Numbered from the stretch's first letter, positions 1 to 7,012 are shown. The stretch: DNA of 7,731 bases from Clostridia bacterium (GCA_900757025.1 CAAEMG010000162.1:1-7731), one strand, 5' to 3'. Translations and numbers: made by a program. Notes: generated by a model not told the origin, from the letters alone.

Positions 1-1556
1 GATATGCACATGATTTGCTTATTGAAGAAAATAAAAATACAGATTACGGAAAAAAGTATAATTTTGAAAATATAAAAACAATAGAAGACTATTTCAAAAA
101 TGTACCTTTTTCGGAATATGAAGATTATGAAGAATATGTAAAGCGAATTGCTTTAGGAGAAAAAAATGTGCTTTCGGCAAGGAATACAGTTCATTTTGCC
201 ACATCAAGCGGCAGCAGCGGAACGCCGAAACTTATACCCATGTGTCTTGAGGCAGAACAGCTTTTTGCCGCATACACCCACGGAATGTGCTTTGCCGTTA
301 TGGACAGGGAGCTTGGAGAAAACTGGGTTAAGGGAAGGGGCGTTTCTTTTACGGAGGTGCGTTTTAAGCCTACGGAAAGTGGAATATCAAGCGGTGCTGT
401 TTCCGGAAAGGTTCGTTATCAGCACAGGGAAACGGAAAATTTGACATACACAACGCCAATATGTGTTTCATATCCGCAGGAAAAAATGAATTTCCGCTAT
501 CTGCATATACGTTTTGCACTTGCGGAAGAAAATCTTTCTTTTATAACCTGCACTTTTATGACGGCGGCAGCAGACATTATGCAGTTTTTGCAGGAAAACT
601 GGAAAGAAATAGTAAATGATATAAAAAACGGTACAATAAGCGATGAATTTCTTGTTCCGGAGGATATAAGAAAAGAACTTGAGCCTATTATAAAACCTAT
701 GCCGGAAAGAGCCGAATTTTTAAAAAATGAATTTGAAAAGGGCTTTAAAGGCATAATTCCGAGAATATGGAAAAATATGAGCTTTTTATTTGGCATAGGC
801 GGTGGAAGTTTTAAAGTATATACGGAAAAAATACGTTACTATCTTGGAAATGTGAAAATTCATTTCAGTGTATATTCTTCTTCCGAAGGAATATTTGCCG
901 CACCGGTGGAAAGCGAAAGCGAGGACATGGTTCTTATTCCTTTTTCGGCATTTTATGAATTTAGGGATATAGAAAACGACAGTGAAGAAACCGTTACAAT
1001 GGACAAAGTTGAAACGGGAAAAGACTATGAAATTATAATAACAAACATTTCGGGACTGTACAGATACAGAATAAAAGACGTTGTAAGGGTTACGGGATTT
1101 TATAATACTTTGCCGAAAATAAGGTTTTTATACCGCCTTAATCAGCTTATAAACATAGCCGGAGAAAAAACAAACGACAGCTGTATGAACGCCGTTATGG
1201 AAGAATTTGCAAAAGAAAGCGGGCTTTCACTTACAGAATACAGCGTATATGCGGATACGGCGTCAAGCCCAGGACGATACGTTGTTTTTGCCGAATGTGA
1301 AGGAGAAAATAAAGACCGCAAAAAAGCAGCCGAAATTACAGAAAAATATTTATGCAGGCTTAATCCGTCATACGATGAAAAAATTCAAAACGGAAAACTT
1401 AAAAATTTAAAGTTTTACTTTCTGAAAAAAGACACATATGAGGTATACAGAGAACTGATGGCTGTAAAAGGAGTTTCACCAAACCAGCTTAAACCGGTAA
1501 GAATTATAGATAATCCTTTCAGAGAAAAATTTTTCTTTTCAATGAGAGAAAAGTGA
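1..1556 (+). CDS. GH3-family acyl-acid-amido synthetase-like protein, 5' end missing
   Basis: Homologue of the GH3 (auxin-responsive promoter) family, adenylate-forming enzymes that in plants activate a small carboxylic acid with ATP and join it to an amino acid. The substrate of this bacterial member is unknown. The frame is open from base 3, with no stop and no convincing start, so the gene begins upstream; 517 codons are visible and probably a few tens are missing. Family motifs seen: the phosphate-binding loop TSSGSSGTPK (201-230), VYSSSEG near 870-890, the LYRYRIKDVVRVTGF block (about 1056-1101) and NIAGEKTND (about 1152-1178), then the small C-terminal domain. The third motif has Lys where many relatives carry Gly (RxGD). 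No signal peptide or membrane segment is visible in this part, so it is probably cytosolic. A permease gene follows after 97 bases but has its own promoter. Family assignment is firm; the reaction is inferred from the family only. Confidence 0.88.
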   Translation, partial: YAHDLLIEENKNTDYGKKYNFENIKTIEDYFKNVPFSEYEDYEEYVKRIALGEKNVLSARNTVHFATSSGSSGTPKLIPMCLEAEQLFAAYTHGMCFAVMDRELGENWVKGRGVSFTEVRFKPTESGISSGAVSGKVRYQHRETENLTYTTPICVSYPQEKMNFRYLHIRFALAEENLSFITCTFMTAAADIMQFLQENWKEIVNDIKNGTISDEFLVPEDIRKELEPIIKPMPERAEFLKNEFEKGFKGIIPRIWKNMSFLFGIGGGSFKVYTEKIRYYLGNVKIHFSVYSSSEGIFAAPVESESEDMVLIPFSAFYEFRDIENDSEETVTMDKVETGKDYEIIITNISGLYRYRIKDVVRVTGFYNTLPKIRFLYRLNQLINIAGEKTNDSCMNAVMEEFAKESGLSLTEYSVYADTASSPGRYVVFAECEGENKDRKKAAEITEKYLCRLNPSYDEKIQNGKLKNLKFYFLKKDTYEVYRELMAVKGVSPNQLKPVRIIDNPFREKFFFSMREK

Positions 1557-1571
1557 TATTAATTGAGGTTG

Positions 1572-1587
1572 CTTTTAATTTTAAAAG
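1572..1587. repeat. short A/T inverted repeat between GH3 gene and permease gene
   Basis: CTTTTAA, two T residues, TTAAAAG form a perfect 7-bp inverted repeat 15 bases after the GH3 stop codon. It has only one G-C pair and no following T run, so it is at best a weak transcript end. No other terminator is visible between the two genes, so some read-through into the permease gene is possible. Confidence 0.3.
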
Positions 1588-1595
1588 AATATATA

Positions 1596-1623
1596 CTGAT
1601 ATTTAATAAAATCACAATATAAT
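1596..1623 (+). promoter_or_regulatory. probable promoter of the DMT permease gene
   Basis: A perfect -10 box TATAAT lies at 1618-1623. The best -35 candidate is CTGATA at 1596-1601 (four of six bases) with a 16-base spacer. Transcription would start near 1630, giving a leader of about 24 bases that holds the ribosome binding site AAAGAGGAG (1636-1644), nine bases before the ATG. The -10 is convincing; the -35 is weak in a very AT-rich region. Confidence 0.5.
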
Positions 1624-1653
1624 ATATGTTAACGTAAAGAGGAGTTTGTTATT

Positions 1654-2529
1654 ATGAGTCAAAAAAGCCAAGGCATATTATGTATGCTTTCTTCGGCATT
1701 TTTCTTTGCGCTTATGAGTCTTTTTATAAGGCTTGCAGGCGATGTTCCTGTTATGGAAAAATGTTTTTTCAGAAATATTATTGCCGCAGGAATTGCATTT
1801 ATGCTTATTTTAAAGGACAAAGAAAAAATTGAAATAGGCGAGGGAAATTTAAAATTTTTGTTTGCAAGAAGTATATGCGGCTTTTTAGGTATGCTGTGCA
1901 ACTTTTATACAACCGGAGTTATGGCGCTTTCAGATGCACAGATGCTTCAAAAGCTTTCTCCGTTTTTTGCTATAATTTCATCGGTAATAATACTTAAAGA
2001 AATTGCCGGAAAAGCGGACTGGATAGCATTTATAATTGCCTTTTTCAGTTCACTGCTTATAGTTAAGCCTGCATTTTCATTTGATGTTGTTCCGGCACTT
2101 ATAGGTATGTTTGGCGGAGCTACGGCAGGATGTGCATATACTTTTATAAGGCTGCTTACGGAAAGAGGAGTTAAAAACCATGTTATAATATTCTTTTTTT
2201 CAATGTTTTCAACGCTTGTTCTTTTGCCACAACTTATATTTAATTTTTATCCAATGACTGGTATGCAGTTCTTTTATCTTTTGATGACAGGCGTAGCAGC
2301 GGCAGGAGGACAGCTTAGCATTACGGCGGCATACAAGAAAGCTCCGGCAAAGGAAATTTCGGTATATGCCTATGCACAGGTTGCCTTTGCGGCACTTTTC
2401 GGTTTTGCTGTATTGGGTCAGATACCTGACTGGCTGAGCATAATAGGATATATACTTATAATAGGCACAGCCGTTATAAAATGGAAACTTACAATAGACA
2501 ATGAAAAGAAACTTCAAAAGGCTGATTAA
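1654..2529 (+). CDS. EamA/DMT-superfamily membrane permease
   Basis: A 291-residue integral membrane protein of the drug/metabolite transporter superfamily (EamA, RhaT-like), a size usual for ten-helix members. Ten hydrophobic segments can be placed at roughly residues 6-26, 37-55, 67-86, 94-113, 123-140, 147-166, 178-197, 207-226, 236-255 and 260-277, forming two five-helix repeats. Typical features are the KCFFRNI segment before helix 2 and the KEIAGKADWIAF segment (about 115-126) that opens the last helix of the first repeat. A charged tail (KLTIDNEKKLQKAD) ends the protein. Proteins of this type export or take up amino acids, nucleosides or other small metabolites; the substrate cannot be read from sequence. 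The ATG is supported by the AAAGAGGAG site nine bases upstream. It follows the GH3 gene on the same strand, but a functional link is only a guess. Transcription ends at the hairpin that starts five bases after the stop codon. Confidence 0.9.
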   Translation: MSQKSQGILCMLSSAFFFALMSLFIRLAGDVPVMEKCFFRNIIAAGIAFMLILKDKEKIEIGEGNLKFLFARSICGFLGMLCNFYTTGVMALSDAQMLQKLSPFFAIISSVIILKEIAGKADWIAFIIAFFSSLLIVKPAFSFDVVPALIGMFGGATAGCAYTFIRLLTERGVKNHVIIFFFSMFSTLVLLPQLIFNFYPMTGMQFFYLLMTGVAAAGGQLSITAAYKKAPAKEISVYAYAQVAFAALFGFAVLGQIPDWLSIIGYILIIGTAVIKWKLTIDNEKKLQKAD

Positions 2530-2533
2530 ATAA

Positions 2534-2566
2534 AAAACACAGGAGCATTATCTGCTCCTGTGTTTT
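2534..2566. terminator. bidirectional intrinsic terminator between permease gene and ruvB
   Basis: AAAACACAGGAGCA (2534-2547) and TGCTCCTGTGTTTT (2553-2566) form a perfect 14-bp stem with a TTATC loop. T-rich ends occur in both directions: TTTTATTT on the + strand and a T run (complement of 2532-2537) on the minus strand. It serves two converging transcripts. The TAA stop of ruvB (2565-2567) overlaps the outer base of the stem. Confidence 0.92.
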
Positions 2567-3575
2567 ATTTTCCGTCGAAAACAATTCCGAAATGTTCATA
2601 GCCGCTTTTTGTAACTATTCTTCCTCTTGGCGTTCTTTGTATATAGCCAAGCTGTATAAGATAAGGCTCATAAACATCTTCTATGGTTTCGCTTTCTTCG
2701 CCTATATATATGGCAAGAGTATCTACACCAACAGGGCCGCCGCCGAATTTTTCTATCATTGCCAAAAGCATTCTGCGGTCAGTCATATCAAGCCCCATTT
2801 TATCTATGTCGAGCATATCCAAAGCAGCTCTCGATACTTCGTAGGTTATTTTTCCGTCATACTTTACCTGTGCAAAATCACGCACTCTTTTTAAAAGCCT
2901 GTTGGCTATACGTGGTGTTCCTCGGCTTCTTCTTGCAATTTCTTCCGCACCTTTTTCATCTATTTCTATATTAAGCACCTGTGCCGAACGCACTATAATT
3001 TGGCAAAGCTCTTTTACGCCGTAAGGTTCAAGGCGTTGTATAACGCCAAAACGGTCTCGCAGAGGAGCCGTAAGAAGGCCTATTCTTGTGGTTGCGCCTA
3101 TAAGAGTAAAATGGGGCAGGTCGAGGCGTACACTTCTTGCACCGGCGCCTTTGCCTATAACTATATCAAGCACAAAATCTTCCATCGCCGGATAGAGTAT
3201 TTCTTCTATCATACGGTTAAGACGATGTATTTCGTCTACAAAAAGTATATCGCCTTCATCAAGGCCGTTTAGTATAGCTGCCATATCGCCGGGACGTTCT
3301 ATGGCAGGGCCTGATGTAACCTTTATATTTGTACCCATTTCGTTGGCTATTATATTTGAAAGAGTTGTTTTGCCAAGCCCCGGAGGGCCGTAGAGCAGAA
3401 CATGGTCAAGGGCTTCTTTTCTTTCTTTTGCCGCCTGTATAAAAACACGCATATTGTTTTTTACCGTTTCCTGCCCTATATAGCTGTCTAGAGTATTGGG
3501 GCGGAGTTTCGGTTCTGTATCAAAATCCTCATAGCGTATGTCTGAGGTTATAATTCTCTCTTCTATTGTTCTCAC
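2565..3575 (-). CDS. ruvB: Holliday junction branch-migration ATPase RuvB
   Basis: RuvB is the hexameric AAA+ motor that, with RuvA, drives branch migration of Holliday junctions in recombinational repair. The 336-residue length is normal. Visible elements: Walker A GPPGLGKT (63-70), Walker B LFVDEIH (111-117), sensor 1 ATTR (161-164), PLRDRFG with the arginine finger region (171-177), the RGTPRIANRLLKRVRD lid segment (218-233), and the C-terminal winged helix with GGGPVGVDTLA (278-288) and RTPRGR (315-319). The start is GTG at 3575. It is the only reasonable choice: an in-frame TGA lies seven codons upstream (the ruvA tail read in this frame) and the next Met is residue 42, inside the conserved domain. 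Only a weak GGA precedes it, so translation is probably coupled to ruvA, whose stop is 13 bases upstream. Last gene of the minus-strand run. Confidence 0.98.
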   Translation of the reverse strand: MRTIEERIITSDIRYEDFDTEPKLRPNTLDSYIGQETVKNNMRVFIQAAKERKEALDHVLLYGPPGLGKTTLSNIIANEMGTNIKVTSGPAIERPGDMAAILNGLDEGDILFVDEIHRLNRMIEEILYPAMEDFVLDIVIGKGAGARSVRLDLPHFTLIGATTRIGLLTAPLRDRFGVIQRLEPYGVKELCQIIVRSAQVLNIEIDEKGAEEIARRSRGTPRIANRLLKRVRDFAQVKYDGKITYEVSRAALDMLDIDKMGLDMTDRRMLLAMIEKFGGGPVGVDTLAIYIGEESETIEDVYEPYLIQLGYIQRTPRGRIVTKSGYEHFGIVFDGK

Positions 3576-3588
3576 CGTCCAAAATAGT

Positions 3589-4194
3589 TTAAATCATTTT
3601 TCGCAAAGCTGCTTTTATAAGGGCTTCGGCACTCTTTTCTTCGCTGTATACGGCGCTTACTGCCTTAACAGCCTCACTTCTGGTATAGCCGAGGCTTTCA
3701 AGAGCCATAACCGCATCGGCTTTTGCCCCTGTGGAAGGCATATTTAAAATTTCTTCAAGTTCTGTCTGCTCAAAGTTTTCGGAAATTTCTTCCGGAGTGA
3801 ATTTATCTTTAAGCTCAAGCACAAGACGCTGTGCCGTTTTTTTGCCTACGCCCTGAGCCTTGCTGAGGGCAGAAACATCGCCCGACACAATGGCTGTTAT
3901 AAGGCTGTTTACATCCATGCTTTCAAGTATGTTCATTGCAGCCTTAGGGCCTATGCCGGAAACATTTATAAGACGATAAAAAAGCTTGAGCTGTGCGTGT
4001 TTTTCAAAACCTATAAGGCTTATGCCGTTTTCACTTACGCTCATATATGTAAAAACCTTTATTTCGCCTTTTTGGGAGGCAAGACGTGAAATAGTTCCTC
4101 CGCCTGCCATAATTTTATAACCTATTCCGCCGGAAAGAACAACGATATAATTTTCGTCAAAATATTCCACAGTTCCTTTTATAAATTCAATCAT
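3589..4194 (-). CDS. ruvA: Holliday junction binding protein RuvA
   Basis: RuvA binds four-way DNA junctions as a tetramer or octamer and loads RuvB rings on opposite arms. At 201 residues it has the usual length. Domain I (about 1-62) is the N-terminal OB fold starting MIEFIKGTVE. Domain II (about 65-140) holds the two helix-hairpin-helix motifs, VSGIGPKAA (78-86) and AQGVGKKTAQRL (113-124), which grip the DNA backbone. After a flexible acidic linker, domain III (about 155-201) has the ADAVMALESLGYTRSEAVKAV three-helix pattern that contacts RuvB. The ATG has a good AAGGAG site (complement of 4201-4206) six bases upstream. It lies 33 bases after nadE and 13 before ruvB on the same strand, so the three genes very likely share a transcript. 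ruvC, often upstream of ruvA in other bacteria, is not in this window. Confidence 0.98.
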   Translation of the reverse strand: MIEFIKGTVEYFDENYIVVLSGGIGYKIMAGGGTISRLASQKGEIKVFTYMSVSENGISLIGFEKHAQLKLFYRLINVSGIGPKAAMNILESMDVNSLITAIVSGDVSALSKAQGVGKKTAQRLVLELKDKFTPEEISENFEQTELEEILNMPSTGAKADAVMALESLGYTRSEAVKAVSAVYSEEKSAEALIKAALRKMI

Positions 4195-4227
4195 TTGTTT
4201 CTCCTTTTAAGAAAAGATGAAAAATAA

Positions 4228-6165
4228 TTACAGTTTTTCAATCTCGTCCATCCATACTTTATTTACGGCATCGCTTGGCATACGCCAATCGCCTCTTGGG
4301 GAAAGATTTATTGTACCGACTTTAGGACCGTCGGGAAGGCATGAGCGTTTAAACTGCTGTGAGAAAAATCTTCTGTAGAAGTTTTTAAGCCATTTTAATA
4401 TTGTTTGTCTGTCATACACATCTTTAAAAGCATTTTCGGCATAATACATTATTTTTGAAGGAGAAAAGCCGAAACGCACCGCATAATAGAGGAAAAAGTC
4501 GTGAAGAAGATATGGACCTACCAAATCTTCCGTAACCTGCTTTATGTTTCCGTTTTCGTCGGGAGGAAGAAGCTCCGGACTTACAGGGGTGTCAAGAACA
4601 TCTTCCAGTATTGCCTTTGAGGAAGAGTCGAGGTCGCTGTTTTGGCATACCCAGCCTACAAGCACACGCACAAGAGTTTTCGGAACGCCTGCGTTTACGC
4701 CATACATACTCATATGGTCGCCGTTATATGTTGCCCAGCCGAGAGCAAGCTCCGAAAGGTCGCCTGTTCCAACAACCATGCCAAGGTGTTCGTTTGCCAA
4801 ATCCATAAGAATCTGCGTTCTTTCTCTTGCCTGTGTATTTTCGTATGTTACATCATGGATATTTATATCGTGTTCAATATCCTGCATATGAAGGGTAGCA
4901 GCATTTTTGATTGAAATTTCCTTTGTTGAAATGCCCAAAGATTTCATTAAGTTTACGGCATTATTATATGTTCTGTCTGTCGTGCCAAAGCCGGGCATTG
5001 TTACGCCGAGAACCGTTTTTCTGTTAAGCCCCAAATAGTCGCAGGTCTTTACGGCAACAAGAAGGGCGAGAGTTGAGTCAAGACCGCCGGAAATTCCTAT
5101 TACAAGAGTTTTTGCATGGGTGTGCATAACTCTTTTTGCAAGACCGCTTACCTGTATATTAAATATATCGCTGCATCTTTCATTAAGAAGAGAGTCATTT
5201 TTCGGAACAAAAGGCTCTTGTTTTATAAAACGCTGAAGGTCAGTATTATTTTTTTCTTCAAGCTCAAAAGTAACCGTTCTGTATGCCGGCAGACCGAAAA
5301 CACGGTTATGTGCCATAAAGGTTGTGTTCTTTTTTCTGTCGTTTGCAAGCTGTTCTATATCTACATCGGCATATATAAGCTGACTGTTTTTTGAAAAACG
5401 CTGTGATTCTTTAAGAAGAGAGCCGTTTTCGGATATAAGGCAGTGTCCGCTGAAAACAACATCTTGCGTAGATTCCCCAAGACCTGCCGAGGCATAAACA
5501 TATGCACTTATTGAAGAGGCTGACTGGGAAGAAATAAGAGATTTTCTGTATTCATATTTTGAAGCAAGTTCATTGCTTGCTGAAGGATTTAAAATAACCG
5601 TTGCACCTGCCATAGCCATATAAGAACTTGGAGCAACAGGCGCCCAAAGGTCTTCGCATATTTCTATGCCGACGCAGAGGTTTTTAAAATTTTCAGCTTT
5701 ATAAAGAATATTGTTTCCCCAAGGAACTGTTTGTCCGCAGAGGGTTATTTCATCTGACGTAATATTGTCGGCAGGGGAAAACCAGCGTTTTTCATAAAAT
5801 TCGCTATAATTTGGAAGATATGTTTTTACGGAAACGCCGAGAATTTTTCCCTTATGAATTGCGGCGGCGCAGTTAAAAAGCTGATTGTCGGCTTCAATGG
5901 GAAGTCCCAAAACAATAAGCATATCTTTTTCTGCCGTTGCATAAAGTATTTGTGCAAGTGTTTCTTCGCAGGCAGAAATAAGACCGGACTGACCGAAAAG
6001 GTCGCCACAGGTATAGCCGCAGATACAAAGTTCGGGAAAAGTGAGAATTGATATACCTTTTTCGTAGGCAATGTCTATTGTTTTTAAGATTTCTTCTTTG
6101 TTATAGGAACAGTCAGCAACGGCAAGTTTAGGTGAAGCGGCGGCTGTACGAACAAGACTATACAT
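4228..6165 (-). CDS. nadE: glutamine-dependent NAD(+) synthetase
   Basis: Catalyses the last step of NAD synthesis: ATP-driven amidation of deamido-NAD using ammonia released from glutamine. The 645-residue protein is the long two-domain form (Mycobacterium tuberculosis type). The N-terminal nitrilase-fold glutaminase (about 1-300) shows its triad as Glu45 in FPELCICGYT, Lys114 in VSVKTYLPNY and Cys170 in GIEICEDLW. The C-terminal synthetase domain (about 340-645) carries the ATP pyrophosphatase loop SGGLDST (359-365), GTGDLSELALGW (466-477) with its family signature, and a C-terminal SPRGDWRMPSDA block. All key residues are present, so it should be active and cytosolic. The ATG at 6165 has GGAG (complement of 6177-6180) eleven bases upstream. 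It lies between lexA (85-base gap) and ruvA (33-base gap), an uncommon partner for these repair genes; this suggests shared transcription rather than shared chemistry. Confidence 0.97.
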   Translation of the reverse strand: MYSLVRTAAASPKLAVADCSYNKEEILKTIDIAYEKGISILTFPELCICGYTCGDLFGQSGLISACEETLAQILYATAEKDMLIVLGLPIEADNQLFNCAAAIHKGKILGVSVKTYLPNYSEFYEKRWFSPADNITSDEITLCGQTVPWGNNILYKAENFKNLCVGIEICEDLWAPVAPSSYMAMAGATVILNPSASNELASKYEYRKSLISSQSASSISAYVYASAGLGESTQDVVFSGHCLISENGSLLKESQRFSKNSQLIYADVDIEQLANDRKKNTTFMAHNRVFGLPAYRTVTFELEEKNNTDLQRFIKQEPFVPKNDSLLNERCSDIFNIQVSGLAKRVMHTHAKTLVIGISGGLDSTLALLVAVKTCDYLGLNRKTVLGVTMPGFGTTDRTYNNAVNLMKSLGISTKEISIKNAATLHMQDIEHDINIHDVTYENTQARERTQILMDLANEHLGMVVGTGDLSELALGWATYNGDHMSMYGVNAGVPKTLVRVLVGWVCQNSDLDSSSKAILEDVLDTPVSPELLPPDENGNIKQVTEDLVGPYLLHDFFLYYAVRFGFSPSKIMYYAENAFKDVYDRQTILKWLKNFYRRFFSQQFKRSCLPDGPKVGTINLSPRGDWRMPSDAVNKVWMDEIEKL

Positions 6166-6192
6166 ATTTTATTCAACTCCGTAATTAAAATT

Positions 6193-6228
6193 TTTGGAAA
6201 TGCCTTTGTTTTTAAAAACATTTCCAAA
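6193..6228. repeat. inverted repeat (RNA hairpin) between lexA and nadE
   Basis: TTTGGAAATG (6193-6202) and CATTTCCAAA (6219-6228) form a perfect 10-bp stem with a 16-base loop that itself contains TTTTTAAAAA. It sits in the 85-base lexA-nadE gap. In the transcribed (minus) direction the stem is followed by a mixed A/T stretch (AATTTTAATTA) and then the nadE ribosome binding site, not by a run of U. This fits an mRNA stability or processing hairpin, or a leaky terminator, better than a strong terminator. Confidence 0.6.
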
Positions 6229-6250
6229 TAAACGAATATAAATTATTAAG

Positions 6251-6877
6251 TTAAAACTTTCTGAAAAGACCTATTACTTTTCCCAAAACGGCACAGTCAC
6301 TTACTATAATGGGTGACATTGATGAGTTTTCGGGCTGAAGACGTATATGACCGTTTTCTTTATAAAATGTTTTTACAGTAGCATAATCTCCGTCTATAAG
6401 GGCAACAATTATGTCGCCGTTATCGGCAGTGGGCTGTTGGCGCACAAGAACAAGGTCTTTATCGAATATGCCTGCTTCAATCATGCTTTCGCCTTTTACT
6501 TTAAGCATAAAAACACTGCCCGAAGAATTTACATAGCTTGCGGGAATAGGGAAGGTATCTTCAACATTTTCAACTGCAAGTATAGGTGTGCCTGCCGTTA
6601 TTGTTCCCACTATAGGAACTTCTATAATTTCCTGACCCGGATGGGAAGGAAGAAGCTCCGTTGCTCCGTCAAGAATTTCTATGGCACGTGGTTTGGTTGG
6701 GTCTCTTCTTATATAGCCTTTTTTTTCAAGGCGTGAAAGATGGCCGTGAACCGTTGATGTTGATTTGAGGCCTATTGCCTCACATATTTCACGAACCGAA
6801 GGTGGATAACCCTTTTCACGAACTTCCTGTTTTATAAAATCTAATATTTGAAGCTGTTTAGCAGATAGCTCAGCCAT
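6251..6877 (-). CDS. lexA: SOS response repressor LexA
   Basis: LexA represses DNA-damage genes and self-cleaves when it meets RecA filaments. At 208 residues it is full length. The N-terminal winged helix-turn-helix (about 1-65) contains PSVREICEAIGLKSTSTVHGHLSRLEKKG. The cleavage segment VPIVGTITAGTPILA places the scissile bond at Ala95-Gly96. The C-terminal peptidase S24 domain has the catalytic pair Ser131 (GESM) and Lys169 (ATVKT). The ATG is preceded by AGAGGTGA at good spacing. It is divergent from the yneA-like gene and first in the minus-strand run lexA-nadE-ruvA-ruvB. A perfect SOS palindrome lies across its promoter, so it is expected to regulate itself. Confidence 0.98.
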   Translation of the reverse strand: MAELSAKQLQILDFIKQEVREKGYPPSVREICEAIGLKSTSTVHGHLSRLEKKGYIRRDPTKPRAIEILDGATELLPSHPGQEIIEVPIVGTITAGTPILAVENVEDTFPIPASYVNSSGSVFMLKVKGESMIEAGIFDKDLVLVRQQPTADNGDIIVALIDGDYATVKTFYKENGHIRLQPENSSMSPIIVSDCAVLGKVIGLFRKF

Positions 6878-6906
6878 GTAATCACCTCTGAATTTTAATT
6901 AATTAA

Positions 6907-6948
6907 ATAATAACATATATTATAAAAAAATTCAAACGTACGTTTGAA
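6907..6948 (-). promoter_or_regulatory. lexA promoter region, overlapping the SOS operator
   Basis: Two minus-strand promoters can be drawn. One has TTGAAT (complement of 6930-6935), a 17-base spacer and TATTAT (complement of 6907-6912). The other has TATAAT (complement of 6919-6924) with only a poor -35 match (TTCAAA, complement of 6943-6948, 18-base spacer). Both overlap the palindrome at 6931-6948, so LexA bound there would block polymerase. Which one is used cannot be told from sequence. Confidence 0.55.
6933..6946. promoter_or_regulatory. LexA operator 1 (perfect palindromic SOS box)
   Basis: CAAACGTACGTTTG matches 13 of 14 positions of the Gram-positive SOS box CGAACRNRYGTTYG and lies within a perfect 18-bp palindrome, TTCAAACGTACGTTTGAA (6931-6948). 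It overlaps the lexA promoter and ends 10 bases before the yneA-like -35 box, so one LexA dimer could influence both genes. Confidence 0.85.
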
Positions 6949-6956
6949 AAAACTGG

Positions 6957-6985
6957 TTGACAAAGAATGCTTGTTCGTGTATATT
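6957..6985 (+). promoter_or_regulatory. strong sigma-A promoter of the yneA-like gene
   Basis: TTGACA (6957-6962), a 17-base spacer and TATATT (6980-6985) form a near-consensus vegetative promoter; transcription should start near 6992. Such strength fits a gene that must be held off by a repressor and turned on fast. Confidence 0.85.
6964..6977. promoter_or_regulatory. possible LexA operator 2, in the promoter spacer (half-site plus)
   Basis: AGAATGCTTGTTCG matches 11 of 14 positions of CGAACRNRYGTTYG, with an intact right half (GTTCG) and a poor left half. It lies wholly between the -35 and -10 of the yneA-like promoter, an effective blocking position. Part of it (TTGTTCGT, 6971-6978) is an exact inverted copy of ACGAACAA at 6998-7005. 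Confidence 0.45.
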
Positions 6986-6998
6986 GTAAATATAAATA

Positions 6999-7012
6999 CG
7001 AACAAATGTTTT
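6999..7012. promoter_or_regulatory. LexA operator 3, just downstream of the yneA-like start point
   Basis: CGAACAAATGTTTT matches 13 of 14 positions of CGAACRNRYGTTYG. It lies just after the predicted transcription start and directly before the GGAGGGG ribosome binding site (7014-7020), so bound LexA would act as a roadblock. Confidence 0.8.

Noticed and set aside
497..796. 99-codon minus-strand frame inside the GH3 gene
   Set aside because: Shadow of a well-conserved enzyme gene; hydrophobic content arises from the complement of Glu/Lys codons.
4544..4891. 115-codon open frame on the + strand, with two more overlapping it
   Set aside because: Antisense to the conserved synthetase domain of nadE; no start signals and no recognisable domain.
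6141..6162. CGAAC at 6149-6153 near the nadE start as an extra SOS box
   Set aside because: The right half (GTTYG) is absent; only five consecutive bases match, inside coding sequence.
6347..6736. 129-codon open frame on the + strand
   Set aside because: It lies fully antisense to lexA, whose protein is unmistakable, and its Phe/Tyr/Cys-rich product with no ribosome binding site is what the complement of an A/T-rich gene gives.
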